A DNA stretch of 64,000 nucleotides from contig NZ_JAAGKO020000016.1 in the NCBI RefSeq assembly GCF_027947535.2, forward strand, positions 1 to 64,000, given 5' to 3'. Source of the DNA: Streptantibioticus silvisoli. Lineage in GTDB: Bacteria; Actinomycetota; Actinomycetes; Streptomycetales; Streptomycetaceae. This document shows positions 35,715 to 43,619 of the stretch, in pieces. Positions within the stretch are counted from its first letter, which is position 1. Each line of letters starts with the position of its first letter. The position numbers and the translations under genes are program-made. Below the pieces are notes generated by a model, which saw nothing but the letters and a program-made list of their open reading frames with translations, ran no database searches and had not been told where the DNA came from.

Positions 35715-35802
35715 TCGGATGATGAACGGCCTCGGGTCGCATAATGGACGGCCTCGGGTCGGATAATGGATCGCCTGGGATCGGATGATGAACGGCTTTT
35801 CG
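35715..35802 (-). repeat. Four-unit 22-bp array upstream of the histidine phosphatase
   Basis: Units begin TCGGAT/TCGCAT at 35715, 35737, 35759 and 35781, exactly 22 bp apart. On the minus strand they read as alternating 11-mers: GTTCATCATCC, then GA(C/T)CC..GGC. The first and last units carry GTTCATC, identical to the second PHO-box heptamer at pstS. The position right before the gene's ribosome site suggests an operator or promoter array. Confidence 0.88.
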
Positions 35803-35856
35803 GCTCGGTCGGCGTCCGCTTCGTCCCGGTCACTCCGCCCGGCGGCGGTGCATCCG

Positions 35857-37134
35857 TCAGCCGGTACGCCCCGCGCCCGGTCCGGCCGAATTCCGTTCCA
35901 CGACGACGTCGGCCACCGCACAGGCGATGTTGTCCGGCGCGCCGAAGGTGTGGGCGAGGCGCACGAGTTCGCGTACCGCGTGCCGTGGTCCGGCGGCTGC
36001 GGCAAGGACCCGCTGGATGTCCTCCTCCGCCGCGACGGCCGAGAGTCCGTCGGTACACACCAGGTACCGGTCACCGGGCCGCACGTGTCGCAGCCGGGTA
36101 TCGGCGGACGACGGCAGCGGCCCGTCGTCCGCCAACGCCCTCAGCAGCAAAGCCCGTTGCGGATGCGCGGCGGCCTCCTCCGGGGTGAGGCGGCCGTCCT
36201 CGACCATGAACCCCACCAGCGTGTGGTCCTCGGTGAGGCGCGAAAGCCGTCCGCCGCGCAGGAGGTACGCCCGGCCGTCGCCGACGTGCAGCAGCGCCAG
36301 CCGCGACCCAGTCCAGCACAGCGCGGTCAGGGTGCTTCCCGACTCCCCGGCCCGTTCGCCTCCGGCATGTTCACTTCCGGCCGGGTCCTCTCCGGCCCGT
36401 TCCTCCTCCGCCCCCTCGCCTCCGGCCCGTTCCTCCCCGGCGCCTGCGAACCGTCCCTCTCCGGCCCGTTCGCCCGCGGACCCGGCCCGTTCGCCCCCGG
36501 AACCCTCCTCCCCGCCCGCCGCGCGGCCGGCCGCCCTGACGGCCGTGACCACGGCGGCCCGTGCCCCCTCGACGGCGTCACGCAGCGCGCCCGGAACGGC
36601 CTGCGGTGCCAGCCCGGCCAGGTCGACCCGGCCCATCACCTCCACGGCGGCCTTTCCGGCCGCCTCTCCGTACGGCCCGAACCCGTCCGCCACCGCCAGT
36701 ACCGCGCGGCCCGCGTATACCGCGTCCTGGTGGGTCTCGCGCGACCTTCCCCGGTCGCTCAGTCCCGCGTACCGCAGTCCCATCGGCGGCCGGGAACGTT
36801 CGGGCTCCGCCTGGAGGTGGTCGGTCAGGAACGCCGCCATCCCGCGCCGCGCCGCGTGATCGCTCTCCGCCCGTGCCCAGAACTCCTTCACCGCGCGGGC
36901 CCCTTCGTTGCCTTCCAGCGCGCATACGTCACGAATACGCGCCAACGGCATCCCCAGCCGCCGCAACCACGCCACCAGCCGCGCCTGCTCCAGCTGCCCG
37001 TCCTCGTAGAACCGGTACCCGTTGGCGGGATCCACGTACGCCGGCCGCAGCAGTCCGAGATCGTCGTACAGGCGCAACGCCTTCGGCGACAGCCCGCTCG
37101 CCCGTGCGAACTCCCCGATCGTCACTCTTCCCAC
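35857..37134 (-). CDS. MerR helix-turn-helix fused to PP2C phosphatase
   Basis: 425 residues. Residues 3-72 form a MerR winged helix-turn-helix (IGEFARASGLSPKALRLYDDLGLL...RLVAWLRRLGMPL), followed by a short coiled segment and, from about residue 117, a PP2C-type Ser/Thr phosphatase with metal motifs AVADGFGPYG, LLHVGDGRAYLL and VCTDGLSAV, DN near the end (GAPDNIAC). A stretch of about 58 residues (about 208-265) rich in GGERAG-like words interrupts the phosphatase. The fusion suggests a regulator whose DNA binding and phosphatase activity are linked; partner kinase unknown. Confidence 0.87.
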   Translation of the reverse strand: MGRVTIGEFARASGLSPKALRLYDDLGLLRPAYVDPANGYRFYEDGQLEQARLVAWLRRLGMPLARIRDVCALEGNEGARAVKEFWARAESDHAARRGMAAFLTDHLQAEPERSRPPMGLRYAGLSDRGRSRETHQDAVYAGRAVLAVADGFGPYGEAAGKAAVEVMGRVDLAGLAPQAVPGALRDAVEGARAAVVTAVRAAGRAAGGEEGSGGERAGSAGERAGEGRFAGAGEERAGGEGAEEERAGEDPAGSEHAGGERAGESGSTLTALCWTGSRLALLHVGDGRAYLLRGGRLSRLTEDHTLVGFMVEDGRLTPEEAAAHPQRALLLRALADDGPLPSSADTRLRHVRPGDRYLVCTDGLSAVAAEEDIQRVLAAAAGPRHAVRELVRLAHTFGAPDNIACAVADVVVERNSAGPGAGRTG

Positions 37135-37460
37135 GCCACCTCCCGGCCGCCCCCGCCCACGGATGCTCGTGCTTCACCCCGGGTGAGAGTCAACGGGGAC
37201 CGGCGACGGTTGCGAAAACGGCTGCGACGTGACGTACGCCGCGACGCCGTGCCCTGATCCCGTCGTACGCGGCCGGGGGCGGGACGCTCTGCGGACGGCA
37301 CCGGCTCGGCCTCGCCCGTCGACAAGCGGTACGTAACGCGCCCGCGCCGCCCGCCCCTCCCACCAGCCCCGGACTTCTCCGCCCGCACAGGCCCGCGCCC
37401 GCTCAGGTCTCCGCCCGCACAGGCCCGCGGCCGGGCGGAACGCGGCTGGTCGCGGCTGCC
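37135..37460. other. Upstream region of the MerR-PP2C gene
   Basis: About 325 bp with no supported gene. It contains the MerR-PP2C promoter region; MerR proteins often bind a dyad between -35 and -10, but I see no convincing one. A duplicated CTCCGCCCGCACAGGCCCGCG word occurs near 37377 and 37410. Confidence 0.4.
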
Positions 37461-37491
37461 GTCGGGGGCCCCGAACCATGGCGCCCCCGAC
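37461..37491 (-). terminator. Terminator of the PrmC-like gene
   Basis: GTCGGGGGC (37461-37469) pairs with GCCCCCGAC (37483-37491), 16 bases after the stop codon of the methyltransferase on the minus strand. Confidence 0.7.
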
Positions 37492-37506
37492 GGTCAGGAG
37501 CGTCGC

Positions 37507-38307
37507 TCAGGCGGTCGGACGGGTGCCGTGGACCACGGTGGCGCCCAGTTCGTCGCAGGCGGTGAGGCGGGCGCTGAGGCCGTCGTGGGTGAAGGCGTCG
37601 ACGGCGTGCGGGGCCTGGCGTTCGCTCGTCTCGACGAACAGGTGTCCGCCGGGGGCCAGCCAGTCCCGCGCGGCGGCGGTCACCCGGCGCATGACGGCGA
37701 GCCCGTCGGCGCCGCCGTCCAGCGCCACGAGGGGTTCGTGGTCGCGGGCCTCCGGCGGGAGCAGGGCGATCGCCCCGGTCGGCACGTACGGCACGTTGGC
37801 CAGCAGGACGTCGATCCGCCCGCGCAGCGACTGCGGCAACGCGTCGTACAGGTCACCCTGGTGGACGACGCCGCCGACGCCGGCCACGTTGCGACGCGCG
37901 CAGCGCACCGCGGCCGGGTCGATGTCGCAGGCGTGCAGGGTGGCGCCGTCCAGCCGGGCCGCCAGGGCGGCGCCGATCGCGCCGGAGCCGCAGCACAGGT
38001 CGACCACGACGGGCCGCGTGATGTCCCGGGCCAGTGCGGCGGCACGGCCGACGAGGAACTCGGTGCGGCGGCGCGGCACGAACACGCCGGGATCCACCGC
38101 GTAGCGCGCTCCGTCGAACTCGGCCCAGCCCAGGACGTGTTCGAGGGGTTCGCCCTGTTCGCGCCGTACGACCATGGCGGCCAGCGCGGCCTGGTCGGGC
38201 GCGGTGGACAGCAGCAGTTCGGCCTCGTCCTCGGCGAAGACGCACCCGGCGCCCCGGAGCCTGCCGACGATGAGGGAGAACGAAAGAACGGACGGCGTAG
38301 CCGACAT
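37507..38307 (-). CDS. Putative protein N5-glutamine methyltransferase, PrmC-like
   Basis: 266-residue class I SAM methyltransferase with a PrmC-like N-terminal helical part (LSTAPDQAALAAMVVRREQGEPLEHVLGWAEFDG). SAM motif I is VVVDLCCGSGAIGAAL; the active motif reads LLANVPYVPT, the NxPY of glutamine methyltransferases with Val for the first Pro. It is probably a paralogue of the release-factor enzyme, with another target. Confidence 0.87.
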   Translation of the reverse strand: MSATPSVLSFSLIVGRLRGAGCVFAEDEAELLLSTAPDQAALAAMVVRREQGEPLEHVLGWAEFDGARYAVDPGVFVPRRRTEFLVGRAAALARDITRPVVVDLCCGSGAIGAALAARLDGATLHACDIDPAAVRCARRNVAGVGGVVHQGDLYDALPQSLRGRIDVLLANVPYVPTGAIALLPPEARDHEPLVALDGGADGLAVMRRVTAAARDWLAPGGHLFVETSERQAPHAVDAFTHDGLSARLTACDELGATVVHGTRPTA

Positions 38308-38837
38308 GAGAGCCTTCCCGGAAAACGTGAGGCGCTCCCGCGGTCGTGCGTCCGCCGTGTACCGGCGGGACGACCCCTACACCCGGCCGCCTCCATGGCC
38401 GCCGGACGTGAGCACCCAGCTTGCACCTGCGCTGATGGGTCCCACCTCCTCGGCTCCGCGGGCCGGTCGCAGGCCCGTGCGTTGACCACCCTACCGGCAC
38501 GTTCACCGGCGGAGATGCCACGTGAACGACGGGTCACGCACGGCCTCCGACCGTTCGCCTCTCATGACGTGCCGCCGCCCGCTATACGTGACGTCCACGG
38601 GACGTGAGCCGCCGTATGACGTGACCTCGGGCACGCGTCAGCGCCCCGGTCTTCGTGACGTGTACCGCCGTTTTTCCCGGCCCGACGTGAGCCGTGCGCG
38701 CCGCCGGACGCCGGGCCGCGGATCCGCCGGGCGGCACCCGGATCTCGTCGTGTGGCCGCGGGGGCAGCGGATCGTGCGGTGTGCGTATCCCCGATCGCGC
38801 TGGTCAGATGCGTCTCGGCGCCGTTCGAGTGACACAC
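38308..38837. other. Gap with recurring TGACGTG words
   Basis: About 530 bp without a supported gene. GACGTG or GACGTC recurs at 38566, 38590, 38601, 38618, 38658 and 38684, often within CGTGACGT and followed by CCGCCG. Spacing is irregular. The left part holds the promoter of the PrmC-like gene, the right part leads to the XRE promoter. Confidence 0.5.
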
Positions 38838-38858
38838 TTGCAAGCAGTGTGCTTGCAA
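38838..38858. promoter_or_regulatory. Perfect 21-bp palindromic operator upstream of the XRE gene
   Basis: TTGCAAGCA (38838-38846) and its exact complement TGCTTGCAA (38850-38858) flank GTG. It ends 29 bp before the ATG, where the -35 element should lie, with TTAGCAG at about 38863 as a possible -10. Dimeric XRE proteins commonly bind such sites, so autorepression is likely. Confidence 0.75.
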
Positions 38859-38887
38859 AAGTTAGCAGTGCGTGGCACGGTCGAGGC

Positions 38888-39502
38888 ATGGGAACGCTCA
38901 ACGTCGGAAACCTCGGCGAGTACTTGCGGGAGCAGCGGCGCAACGCGCAGTTGTCGTTGCGTCAGCTCGCGGACGCGGCCGGGGTGTCGAACCCGTATCT
39001 CAGCCAGATCGAGCGGGGGCTGCGCAAGCCGAGTGCCGACATCCTTCAGCAGTTGGCGAAGGCGCTGCGCATCTCCGCCGAGACGCTGTACGTGCAGGCG
39101 GGAATCCTCGACGAGCGGGACCGGGACGGGATCGAGGTACGGACCGCGATCCTGACCGACGCCGCGATCAACGAGAAGCAGAAGCAGGTGCTGCTGCAGA
39201 TCTACGAGTCGTTCCGCCGCGAGAACGCCGCCGCGGCCGACGCCGTACCGGTGCCGGCGAGGCCCCCGGCGCCGCCGAGGCGGACGGCGGCGCGTCCGGC
39301 CGGGCAGGGCCCCGGGGCCGGGCGGGCCGGGCAGAAGAAGGCGGCGGCCAAGAAGGCGGCCGCGAAGGTGGCCGACGCGGTCGCGGAGACCGTCGTGGCG
39401 CGTTCCCGCGCGCTGAAGGCCATCCCGGCGAGAGAAAAGCAGCACAATCAGGATGAACGCGTCATAAAGCGTCGCGAAGGCGACGATGTCGTGGGCGCCT
39501 GA
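38888..39502 (+). CDS. XRE-family regulator with Lys/Ala-rich tail
   Basis: 204 residues. The N-terminal 65 form a Cro/CI-type helix-turn-helix (LGEYLREQRRNAQLSLRQLADAAGVSNPYLSQIERG), followed by a helical region INEKQKQVLLQIYESFRREN and a basic tail with KKAAAKKAAAK repeats resembling the C-termini of mycobacterial HBHA and HupB. The ATG at 38888 lies directly after the palindrome and -10 region. Next gene encodes an HBHA-like protein, so the tail and the neighbour share a theme. Confidence 0.88.
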   Translation: MGTLNVGNLGEYLREQRRNAQLSLRQLADAAGVSNPYLSQIERGLRKPSADILQQLAKALRISAETLYVQAGILDERDRDGIEVRTAILTDAAINEKQKQVLLQIYESFRRENAAAADAVPVPARPPAPPRRTAARPAGQGPGAGRAGQKKAAAKKAAAKVADAVAETVVARSRALKAIPAREKQHNQDERVIKRREGDDVVGA

Positions 39503-39606
39503 CCGGCTTGACGCCCCTCACGCCCCGCATCATCACGTACACCGCTCGACCCCGTTCGTCCCCGTACGGGATCCATAACGCCAGCACGCCTTATCGGAGG
39601 ACCCTC

Positions 39607-40146
39607 ATGGCGATCACCGACAACGTCCGCAAGGCTCTGACGGACACCACGCCGTTCTACGCGGCGGCCGGCACCGTCGATCTCGCGGCCGAGAAGCTGC
39701 GCGAGGTGCAGCCGCTGCTGGAGAAGCTGCGCGACGAAGCCCCGGGCCGGCTGGAGAAGGTCCGCGCCACCGACCCCAAGGTCGTCCAGGACCGTGTCAC
39801 CCGGCAGGCCAAGGACGTCCAGGCCCGGCTGACCGAGGTCTTCGGCGGGGTCGAGCTGGACCTGCGCAAGTTGCGTGACGACGCCCAGGAGTTCGCGATG
39901 CAGCAGGTCGGCCGCGCCGCCGAGTACGCCGTCCTGGCCGGCGAGACCTACAACGGCCTGGTCGACCGCGGCCGCGGCGCGGTCCGCACCTGGCGCGGCG
40001 ACGCCGCCGACGGCGTGCAGGACCTGGCCGTCACCATCGAGCCGGAGCCCGTCGTCGAGCCGGCCCCGACCGTCGCCGCCAAGCCGGCCGCGCGCAACGG
40101 CGCCGCCAAGCCGGGCCAGGGCCGCAAGGCCGGTCAGGGCAAGTAG
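39607..40146 (+). CDS. Heparin-binding-hemagglutinin-like helical protein
   Basis: 179 residues, nearly all helical: long coiled-coil-prone segment TVDLAAEKLREVQPLLEKLRDEAPGRLEKV...QAKDVQARLTEVFGGVELDLRKLRDDAQEF, then a Pro/Ala/Lys tail (KPAARNGAAKPGQGRKAGQGK). This is the plan of mycobacterial HBHA, a surface adhesin and intracellular lipid-body protein. In a soil actinomycete a role in membrane or lipid association is more likely than host adhesion. GGAGG precedes the ATG. Confidence 0.82.
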   Translation: MAITDNVRKALTDTTPFYAAAGTVDLAAEKLREVQPLLEKLRDEAPGRLEKVRATDPKVVQDRVTRQAKDVQARLTEVFGGVELDLRKLRDDAQEFAMQQVGRAAEYAVLAGETYNGLVDRGRGAVRTWRGDAADGVQDLAVTIEPEPVVEPAPTVAAKPAARNGAAKPGQGRKAGQGK

Positions 40147-40327
40147 GCTCCAGCCCGTTCGCCGTTCGGTTGACCCAAACGGGCGAAACGGAGAAGTCGT
40201 ACGGCGGGTCGGGCACTCTCCCGGTGCCCGGCCCGTTGTACGGATGCCCGGCCGGTTGTACGAAGGACCCGACCGGGTAGGGGATGACCGCCGGCGTCTC
40301 ACGACGCGGCACGACGAGGGTGGAGGG

Positions 40328-40681
40328 GTGAACGGGTTGCTGGTGCAGAACTTCTACAGCGTCCTCGGTTGGGTGCAGCTCGCCCTGGCCGCGTTCGCCG
40401 TCTTCGCGTTCGTGGACGCCGCGGTGCGCCGACCGGACGCGTACCGGGCGGCCGACAAGAAGACCAAGCCGTTCTGGATGATCATCCTGGGCGTGGCGGC
40501 CGTCGTGGCCTACTTCATACCGCTGCTCAGCTTCCTGCCGATCATCGGTGTGATCGCCACCATCGTCTACATGGTCGACGTCCGCCCGGCGCTGCGCGAG
40601 ATCACCGGCGGCGCGGTCCGGCGGCGCGGTACCGGCAGCAGCAGCGACGGCCCGTACGGGCCCTACAACGGCGGCCGCTGA
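40328..40681 (+). CDS. DUF2516 membrane protein
   Basis: 117 residues of the DUF2516 family: hydrophobic helix FYSVLGWVQLALAAFAVFAFVDAAVRRPDAY, a charged loop (ADKKTKPFW), then two hydrophobic stretches and a Gly/Ser/Tyr tail. Unknown function. The start is uncertain: GTG 40328 has its ribosome site almost abutting, so TTG 40337 or GTG 40343, better spaced from GGAGG, may be used. Confidence 0.82.
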   Translation: MNGLLVQNFYSVLGWVQLALAAFAVFAFVDAAVRRPDAYRAADKKTKPFWMIILGVAAVVAYFIPLLSFLPIIGVIATIVYMVDVRPALREITGGAVRRRGTGSSSDGPYGPYNGGR

Positions 40682-40778
40682 GCCGTCGGACCGTTGGCAC
40701 GGTGGACGGCGGCCCGGGCGGTCCGGCGGGTGCTGAGCCGCCGGTGACCGCTCGAGCGGCCGGCGCGGGCCGGCCGGG

Positions 40779-42149
40779 TCAGTGCGCGGTCGGGGTGGCG
40801 CGGTGTTCGAGGAGGATGACGGCGACGTCGTCGGTGAGTTCGCCGCCGTTGAGGCGCCGGGCGTCGGCGAGCGTGGCGTCCAGCAGGTCCTCGCCGCCGA
40901 GGCCCTCACGCAGGTGCCGTTCGACGATCGCGGTCATGCCTTCGGTGCCCAGCCGGGCGTTGCCCTCACCGGTGCGGCCCTCGATGAGACCGTCGGTGTA
41001 GAGCAGCAGGCTCCACGCCTCGCCGGGCTCGCCCAGCCGGACCGGCACCGGCGTCCAGCGCGCCTCCGGCAGCAGTCCCAGCGCCGGGCCGCCCTGTTCG
41101 TACGGCAGCATGTCCACGGTGACGTCGCCGGTACCGGTACCGCGCAGCACCAGCGGCGCGGGGTGGCCGGCCAGCCACAGCACGGCGTGCCGCCCGTCCG
41201 GCGCGATGTCCACCGTGCTGAGCGTCGCGAAGATCTCGTCGTCGGGACGCTCGCACTCCAGGACCTGCTGAAGGGTGCGCAGCAGCGGGTCGCCGCTGAG
41301 GCCGGCGAAGATCAGCGCCCGCCAGGCGATGCGCAGTTCCACGCCGAGCGCGGCCTCGTCCGGGCCGTGGCCGCACACGTCGCCGATCATGGCGTGCACG
41401 GTGCCGTCCGGGGTGCGGATCACGTCGTAGAAGTCGCCGCCCAGCAGCGCGCGGCTGCGGCCGGGCCGGTAGCGCGTGGCGAAGTCGAGGTTCTCGACGC
41501 CGTCGAGCAGGGGGGTCGGCAGCAGGCCGCGTTCCAGCCGGGCGTTCTCCTGGGCCAGCAGCCGGGTCTCGGTGAGCTGGAGGTGGGCGAGGTCGGCCCG
41601 TTTGCGTTCCACCGCGTACCGCATGGCCCGGTTGAGCAGCGAGGCGTCCAGGGCGTCGCGGAAGAGGTAGTCCTGCGCGCCGACGCGGACCGACTCGGCG
41701 GCGAGTTCGGCCGCCTCCTCGCCGTGCGCCAGTGCCAGCACTGCGGTGGCAGGTGCGAGGCGCAGCAGGTCACGCAGCGTGTCGAGAGCCGCGGTCGCCG
41801 GGTCGCAGCCGTGCGGCGCCGGCAGGTGCAGGTCGAGCAGGACGCAGGTGACGTCGTCGGTCAGCAGCCGCTGCGCCTCGGTGAGGTTGCGGGCCCGGCG
41901 GATGCGGACCCGGTTGCCGGCGGCGTCCAGCAGGTCGGGCGTGCCGAGGGCGCCGGTCGGGTCGTCGCCCACCACGAGCAGGGTGAACGCCGCCGGCACG
42001 GTGACGTCCGCCGTGCCCCCGCCGGCCTCCGGCGGCAGGTCGTCGGCCGGGGTCTCGGTGCGCTGATGGGGCAGGGCGACGGCGGACGGGGGAGTCCCGT
42101 CGGAGTGCGGGTCGGACTGCCGGTCGGTGGACCGCCCGGTAGCGGACAT
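40779..42149 (-). CDS. Receiver-SpoIIE (PP2C) phosphatase
   Basis: 456 residues. After a 55-residue disordered start comes a receiver-like domain (FTLLVVGDDPTGALG, phospho-acceptor Asp in VTCVLLDLHLPAPHG), a coiled linker, and from about residue 215 a SpoIIE/RsbU-type PP2C domain with GGDFYDVI, IGDVCGHGPDEAA, YTDGLIEGR and LTDDVAVILL. Such proteins dephosphorylate anti-anti-sigma factors on receiving a phosphorelay signal. No kinase, anti-sigma or antagonist gene is adjacent. GGAAG precedes the ATG at 42149. Confidence 0.9.
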   Translation of the reverse strand: MSATGRSTDRQSDPHSDGTPPSAVALPHQRTETPADDLPPEAGGGTADVTVPAAFTLLVVGDDPTGALGTPDLLDAAGNRVRIRRARNLTEAQRLLTDDVTCVLLDLHLPAPHGCDPATAALDTLRDLLRLAPATAVLALAHGEEAAELAAESVRVGAQDYLFRDALDASLLNRAMRYAVERKRADLAHLQLTETRLLAQENARLERGLLPTPLLDGVENLDFATRYRPGRSRALLGGDFYDVIRTPDGTVHAMIGDVCGHGPDEAALGVELRIAWRALIFAGLSGDPLLRTLQQVLECERPDDEIFATLSTVDIAPDGRHAVLWLAGHPAPLVLRGTGTGDVTVDMLPYEQGGPALGLLPEARWTPVPVRLGEPGEAWSLLLYTDGLIEGRTGEGNARLGTEGMTAIVERHLREGLGGEDLLDATLADARRLNGGELTDDVAVILLEHRATPTAH

Positions 42150-42450
42150 GCGTCTGTCTTCCTTCCCTCCCCCGAGGGGTGCGGCGGCCGCAGTGGGGGA
42201 ACCGCCTGCACTGCCAGGTGACGATAGCGGCACCGCATCCCGGTGGGGAGGGTGGCACGGGAAACGTCCACTGGCATATGCGCCGGTAATAGCGGGGTTT
42301 CCGGGCGCGGCGGGGCGTTCGGCGCATGACATACATCACGGACGCCGGTGGAGTGCGAAACGGCGTATGAACGGCTTGAAAACTGGCATAACGGCATGAG
42401 TGCGTGCGGAAGCCCTACCGCCCTCCCCACGAATCGGTACGCGGCGCGGT
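42150..42450. other. Promoter gap of the SpoIIE-type gene
   Basis: About 300 bp, less GC-rich than its surroundings near 42280-42400, with repeated AACGGC words (AACGGCGTATGAACGGCTTG and ATAACGGCATG). No gene is visible. The methyltransferase gene ends at its right border. Confidence 0.4.
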
Positions 42451-43242
42451 TCACCCGCCCGGCGCCAGCGCCTCCCAGCGGACGGTGACCTCGCCGTGCC
42501 GCCAGCGCCGCGGACCGTCGGTGAGCGGCCAGCCGGCGTCGGACAGGGCGGCCGCCGCGCGGGTCCAGCGCTGGCGGGCGCCGAGTGCGGCGAAGGGCGC
42601 GGCGGTGGCCCAGGCGCGGTCGAAGGCGGTGAGGAAGGCGTGCACCCGCTCACCGGGGACATTGCGGTGGATGAGCGCCTTCGGCAGCCGTTCGGCCAGG
42701 TCGGAGGGGCGGTCCAGCGAGCCGAGCCGGGCGGCGAACGTGACCGTCTGCGGCCCGGCCGGGCCCAGCGTCACCCATACGTGCCGCCGGCCGATCTCGT
42801 CGCAGGTGCCCTCGACCAGCAGCCCGCCCGGCGCCAGCCGCCCGCACAGCCCGGCCCACACCGCCGCGACCTGGGATTCGTCGTACTGCCGGAGGACGTT
42901 CGCCGCGCGGATCAGCAACGGGCGCCGGCCGCCCGGCAGCGGCACCTCGAAGCCGCCGTGCCGGAACGACAGCCCCGGCCGCTCGTACGGGACCGCCGCC
43001 GCCACCCGGGCCGGATCGATCTCGACCCCGACCACCTCGGCGTCGGGCCGCACGGTACGCAGCCGCCCCAGCAGTTCCACCGCGGTCCACGGCGCGGCAC
43101 CGTAGCCGAGGTCGACGGCCACCGGGTCGTCCGCGCCGCGCAGTCGGCCGGCCAGCGTGGCGGCGATCCACCGATCCATACGGCGCAGCCGGTTGGGGTT
43201 GGTGGTCCCGCGGGTCGGGGTGCCCACGGGGCGAGATGGCAT
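42451..43242 (-). CDS. Class I SAM-dependent methyltransferase
   Basis: 263 residues. SAM-binding motif I is [20 protein letters not shown] and the acidic end of strand 2 is [11 protein letters not shown]; the region [40 protein letters not shown] follows the fold. The substrate is unknown; position next to mshA is conserved in streptomycetes as far as I recall, but no mycothiol role is known. The C-terminus is an uncharacterised 90-residue helical part. Confidence 0.82.
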   Translation of the reverse strand: MPSRPVGTPTRGTTNPNRLRRMDRWIAATLAGRLRGADDPVAVDLGYGAAPWTAVELLGRLRTVRPDAEVVGVEIDPARVAAAVPYERPGLSFRHGGFEVPLPGGRRPLLIRAANVLRQYDESQVAAVWAGLCGRLAPGGLLVEGTCDEIGRRHVWVTLGPAGPQTVTFAARLGSLDRPSDLAERLPKALIHRNVPGERVHAFLTAFDRAWATAAPFAALGARQRWTRAAAALSDAGWPLTDGPRRWRHGEVTVRWEALAPGG

Positions 43243-43440
43243 GGCGCAACGCTAGCGCCGCCCGGCCCGGCGGCGTGTTCCGGCCACCCTCACCCGTTCG
43301 GGGGACCATGGGAACATCCTTCGGGGCGAGGCGGTTGCCCCCATCAGAACGCGCGCAAGCGACGGACGGCGGGACGACCGGGACGGCAGGGGCCGGCATC
43401 CCACGCCGTACGGCGGGCACGAGGGCAGGGACGGGGCAGA

Positions 43441-43522
43441 ACGGCGGAACGTTACGGCGGCAACGGCGGAACGATTCGGCGGAACGGCACGAGTACGTCA
43501 CGACGGCGGAACGTTACGGCGG
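43441..43522. repeat. Exact 20-bp direct repeat upstream of mshA
   Basis: ACGGCGGAACGTTACGGCGG occurs at 43441-43460 and again at 43503-43522, 62 bp apart, with a diverged third copy (AACGGCGGAACGATTCGGCGG) between them. The repeats contain the AACGTT palindrome and end about 100 bp before the mshA start. Confidence 0.85.
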
Positions 43523-43619
43523 AAGCGACGGCACGCGTACGGCACGACGGCACGGGACCGATGCAACAGCGGGCAGGGCCGGCGGACGAGACGCCGGCCG
43601 ACGCGGGAGGAGACAGACG

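Noticed and set aside
38308-38837. Regular array of TGACGTG boxes
   Set aside because: The word recurs six times but with irregular spacing and orientation, so it is at most a compositional bias.
40328-40345. A firm start codon for the DUF2516 gene
   Set aside because: GTG 40328, TTG 40337 and GTG 40343 are all possible and the sequence does not decide between them; the longest is listed.
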